Shown here one piece after another: positions 30,159 through 32,454 of a DNA stretch of 32,454 nucleotides (positions are counted from its first letter, which is position 1; every line of letters begins with the position of its first letter). The position numbers and the translations under genes are program-made. The notes beneath the pieces are model-generated. The model was not told the origin of the DNA and made no database searches. It worked only from the letters and a program-made list of their open reading frames with translations. The stretch spans positions 1-32,454 of the forward strand of contig SXTU01000268.1 of assembly GCA_005791875.1 (NCBI GenBank), read 5' to 3'. Source of the DNA: Verrucomicrobiales bacterium (lineage in GTDB: Bacteria > Verrucomicrobiota > Verrucomicrobiia > Limisphaerales > SXTU01).

Positions 30159-31079
30159 TCACTGCTTCGCCCGCGTTTCGGCTGGGGTTAGCTGAAGCTT
30201 GGCGGGCGAAATGTCATCGGGCCGCGCGCGGCGTGCGCCGCCTTTGACCGTCACCACACCCTCGTCGTCCAAGAGCAACGTCGGCTGCGAGCCGATTGAT
30301 TCATGCGTCTCGCGCACGAGCAGGTCGCCGCGCGGACTCACGATACTGTGGACGAAGTGCCGTCCGTTCTCCGTCTGGTGGAGCACGTGGAGATTGCTCA
30401 GGCGGTCCAGTTGAGTGGGCGGCTTGTTGCTTCCCGCCATCCGGCCCAGCTTCAACTGGCGGATGATCGTCGCCTCCGAGACATCCGTGACAGCCAGGTA
30501 GAGTCGCATCTCCCGTGGCTCGGTAAGCGTCAACTGCTGAAGCAAATACTTCCGGGCCTCGGGCGGCGCGTCTGAATCCGCGCGCGGCGGCAGGCCGAAC
30601 ACGTGCTCCGTCAGCTTGAACCCCGGGACCACATTGAATGTGACCGGCTCGGCCGTGACCGGCGCAGTCGCGCCCCGGTAAACCATGGAGGCAGTGACCC
30701 GGTAAAGCCCCGGCCGCCGCATATCGAAGCCCGGCGTCAGGTTCACAGTGGTCCGCGCCGCATCCGTGTGCTTCACGGTGAAGGTTTCCTCGACCGTCAC
30801 AGGCCTGAGGCGGGCCACCGGGTTGCCCTCGCCAGTCGGCTTGAGCATGCTCCAGACGGTGAATTCCAGCCAGCCGTCCTCCGGGCGGAAAGTCAGCGGC
30901 CCGCCGGAGTTGTTCAGCATCGCGACCTCAAGCTCGATGGATTCGCCGGCGAGAAAAAGCTTTTGCTTGAGGGAGATTTGGAACCGCACCAGGGAGTTGG
31001 CCGTCTTGGCCTGCGGCTGCTGGGCGGGAGCCGACAGCGCCGCAAGACAAACCGCGCCGAGTGCAAGCAGGATACGCAT
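30159..31079 (-). CDS. secreted protein of unknown function
   Basis: 306 residues from the ATG at 31079 with a clear signal peptide ('MRILLALGAVCLAALSAPAQ', cleavage after about residue 19-20). The mature part is beta-rich: 'KLFLAGESIELEVAMLNNSG', a 'PGLYRVTASMVYRG' segment and 'VVPGFKLTEHVFGLPP' suggest one or two immunoglobulin-like or bacterial Ig-type domains, followed by a C-terminal domain with 'LHVLHQTENGRHFVHSIVSP' and 'TLLLDDEGVVTVKGG'. No catalytic motif is recognised. The track's upstream start at 31184 overlaps nth and is unlikely. It is divergent from nth with a 108-base gap. Confidence 0.72.
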   Translation of the reverse strand: MRILLALGAVCLAALSAPAQQPQAKTANSLVRFQISLKQKLFLAGESIELEVAMLNNSGGPLTFRPEDGWLEFTVWSMLKPTGEGNPVARLRPVTVEETFTVKHTDAARTTVNLTPGFDMRRPGLYRVTASMVYRGATAPVTAEPVTFNVVPGFKLTEHVFGLPPRADSDAPPEARKYLLQQLTLTEPREMRLYLAVTDVSEATIIRQLKLGRMAGSNKPPTQLDRLSNLHVLHQTENGRHFVHSIVSPRGDLLVRETHESIGSQPTLLLDDEGVVTVKGGARRARPDDISPAKLQLTPAETRAKQ

Positions 31080-31187
31080 GGCGGCACTGTAGGCTGGCGC
31101 GGGCGGCAGGCAAGCCGGGGTTTGTCGCCGTCGCGGCGCGGTGGCATTGACGAGAGCGGCGCGGACACTAGGCTTCGCCGCCAAGTC

Positions 31188-31844
31188 ATGTCACGCGAAT
31201 CAGCCGAAGCTAGAGCCAGTCGCACGACCGCGATCATCGCCGCGTTGCAGCGCACTTACCCGGACGCGTATTGCGAGCTGAACCATGCAAACCCAGTGGA
31301 GCTGCTCGTCGCGACCATCCTTTCGGCGCAATGCACGGACAAGCGGGTGAACATGGTCACGGCGGAGTTGTTCAAGCGGTATCGGAGTGCGCGGGACTTC
31401 GCGGAGGCTCCGTTGGCGGATTTGGAGCAGGCGGTGAGGAGCACGGGCTTTTACCGGAACAAGGCGAAGAACATCCAGTCGTGCTGCCGCAAGCTGGTTG
31501 AGCGCCACGGCGGCGTGGTGCCGCGCACGATGGACGAACTAACGGCGCTGGACGGGGCAGGGCGCAAGACGGCGAACGTGGTGCTCGGAAATGCCTTCGG
31601 CATCAATGTGGGCGTGGTGGTGGATACTCATGTCTCCCGGCTTTCGCAACGGCTCGGGCTGACGCGGGCGACGACGCCGGAGCGAATCGAGACGGACTTG
31701 ATGAAGCTCGTGCCGCGGCCGCAGTGGGCGCAGTTCAGTCACTGGCTCATCTGGCACGGGCGGCGGAGGTGTGATGCGCGCAAGCCGGATTGTGCTGGCT
31801 GTGAGTTGAAGGAGCTTTGCCCGCGCGTCGGGGTGAAGCGGTAG
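31188..31844 (+). CDS. nth: endonuclease III (DNA glycosylase/AP lyase)
   Basis: 218 residues. Nth removes oxidised pyrimidines and cleaves the abasic site in base-excision repair. The helix-hairpin-helix motif 'LDGAGRKTANVVLGNAFG' carries the catalytic lysine; 'VVVDTHVSRLSQRLGL' carries the catalytic aspartate; and the C-terminal iron-sulfur loop is C-x6-C-x2-C-x5-C ('CDARKPDCAGCELKELC'). 'ATILSAQCTDKRVN' is the family's DNA-wedge region. The true start is the ATG at 31188; the ORF track extends antisense to the neighbouring gene as far as 30603. A degenerate nonamer arm follows the stop. Confidence 0.94.
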   Translation: MSRESAEARASRTTAIIAALQRTYPDAYCELNHANPVELLVATILSAQCTDKRVNMVTAELFKRYRSARDFAEAPLADLEQAVRSTGFYRNKAKNIQSCCRKLVERHGGVVPRTMDELTALDGAGRKTANVVLGNAFGINVGVVVDTHVSRLSQRLGLTRATTPERIETDLMKLVPRPQWAQFSHWLIWHGRRRCDARKPDCAGCELKELCPRVGVKR

Positions 31845-31860
31845 CAAAGGTTTCCTCAAG

Positions 31861-31887
31861 CAAAGGACGCGAAGGACGCAAAGCGGG
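31861..31887. repeat. single nonamer arm, CAAAGGACG CGAAGGACG CAAAGCGGG
   Basis: Three degenerate 9-bp units just after nth, of the same kind as the 12219-12285 arms. No complementary arm was found before gmd; the rest of the 133-base gap shows no clear signal. Confidence 0.5.
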
Positions 31888-31977
31888 ACGTGATGATCCA
31901 CGAGCAATTTTGCCGCGCGCGGCTGATTCTATTCTTGCCACGTCGCGCGGCGTTGGCCCATCGTGCGAGCACTAAAT

Positions 31978-32454
31978 ATGTCCAAAAAGGCTTTGATTAC
32001 TGGCGTTACTGGCCAAGACGGCTCTTACCTCGCGGAACTCCTGCTCGCCAAGGGCTATGAGGTCCACGGCATCATCCGGCGCGCCAGCACGTTCAACACG
32101 CACCGGCTCGACCACATCTACACGGACCCGCATTCGCCGAAGCACAAGCTCTTCCTGCATTACGGCGATCTGAGCGATGCGAGCGGTCTGGCGCGGCTCG
32201 TCGGGAAAATCCAGCCGGATGAGATTTACAACCTGGCCGCGCAAAGCCACGTGCGCGTGAGCTTCGACGCGCCGGAATACACAGCGGACATCGTCGGCAC
32301 CGGCACCATCCGACTGCTTGAGGCGATCCGCGAAGTCGGCATCAAGCCGCGCTTCTACCAAGCCTCCTCCTCCGAGATGTATGGCAAGGTGATGGAAGTG
32401 CCGCAGACGGAGACGACGCCTTTCGACCCGCGCAGCCCGTATGCTTGCGCGAAG
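31978..32454 (+). CDS. gmd: GDP-mannose 4,6-dehydratase, N-terminal part (3' end outside window)
   Basis: 159 codons are visible and the frame is open at the window edge. Gmd converts GDP-mannose to GDP-4-keto-6-deoxymannose, the precursor of GDP-fucose, GDP-rhamnose and related surface sugars. The Rossmann motif '[20 protein letters not shown]' , '[18 protein letters not shown]', '[10 protein letters not shown]', '[17 protein letters not shown]' and '[10 protein letters not shown]' are diagnostic; the YxxxK catalytic tyrosine is just present in 'SPYACAK'. The short-chain dehydrogenase fold and length so far are normal. The ORF track omits it because it has no stop in the window. Confidence 0.94.
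   Translation, partial: MSKKALITGVTGQDGSYLAELLLAKGYEVHGIIRRASTFNTHRLDHIYTDPHSPKHKLFLHYGDLSDASGLARLVGKIQPDEIYNLAAQSHVRVSFDAPEYTADIVGTGTIRLLEAIREVGIKPRFYQASSSEMYGKVMEVPQTETTPFDPRSPYACAK

Overview
The window is about 32.4 kb of GC-rich, densely coding bacterial chromosome. No rRNA or tRNA gene, plasmid or phage module, transposase or CRISPR array was recognised. The content points to the PVC superphylum, most likely Verrucomicrobiota. Pointers are the roughly 51-residue 'small basic protein' known from Chlamydiae/Verrucomicrobia, a secreted PQQ-propeller protein, a secreted protease carrying a LamG/DUF1080-like domain, a bacterial SET protein, and weak use of Shine-Dalgarno sites with several GTG starts. 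This is inference; no search was run.

Layout. (1) 1-1858, plus strand: the end of an alpha/beta hydrolase and a membrane-anchored PQQ-propeller protein. (2) 6987-1918, minus strand: ydcF-like, nadC, a MORN-repeat protein, birA, coaX, small basic protein and an RsuA/RluB pseudouridine synthase, a cofactor (NAD, biotin, CoA) and ribosome-maintenance block. (3) 7100-10108, plus: secreted TPR protein and an MsbA-type ABC half-transporter. (4) 13069-10212, minus: SIS protein, a frameshifted MetE-like methionine synthase and an MBL-fold hydrolase. (5) 13267-22131, plus: PLDc_N-like membrane protein, NfeD, flotillin, a broken zf-TFIIB gene, ArgE/DapE peptidase, class V aminotransferase, RluA-type synthase, CPA2 antiporter and a SET methyltransferase translationally coupled to it. 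(6) 27659-22290, minus: clpS, DUF2017-like gene and aat (an N-degron cluster), then a NifJ-type pyruvate:ferredoxin oxidoreductase split into two chains. (7) 27717-29981, plus: trypsin-like/LamG-like/SirB1 fusion. (8) 31079-30159, minus: secreted protein of unknown function. (9) 31188-end, plus: nth and the start of gmd.

The most striking signal is not a gene. About a dozen compact inverted repeats sit between genes. In many, each arm is itself a short degenerate tandem array with a fixed period: 7 bp (CCAATGN, TCGAATN, TGATTAG), 9 bp (GCGGATGAC, GGCGCAAAG) or 6 bp (TAATCC). Sequence families differ but the architecture is shared. They lie at gene 3' ends so closely that in at least seven cases the stop codon is inside or touching the element terminus. 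Three lie in coding sequence: in the ABC transporter linker, in the ArgE/DapE peptidase and in the CoaX C-terminal tail. A plain heptamer array (CTGACCG x3) sits exactly where the MetE-like gene loses frame; one or four copies would restore it. A separate 184-bp insertion bounded by a 6-bp direct repeat breaks the zf-TFIIB gene. Together these suggest an active small-repeat process shaping gene ends and protein linkers.
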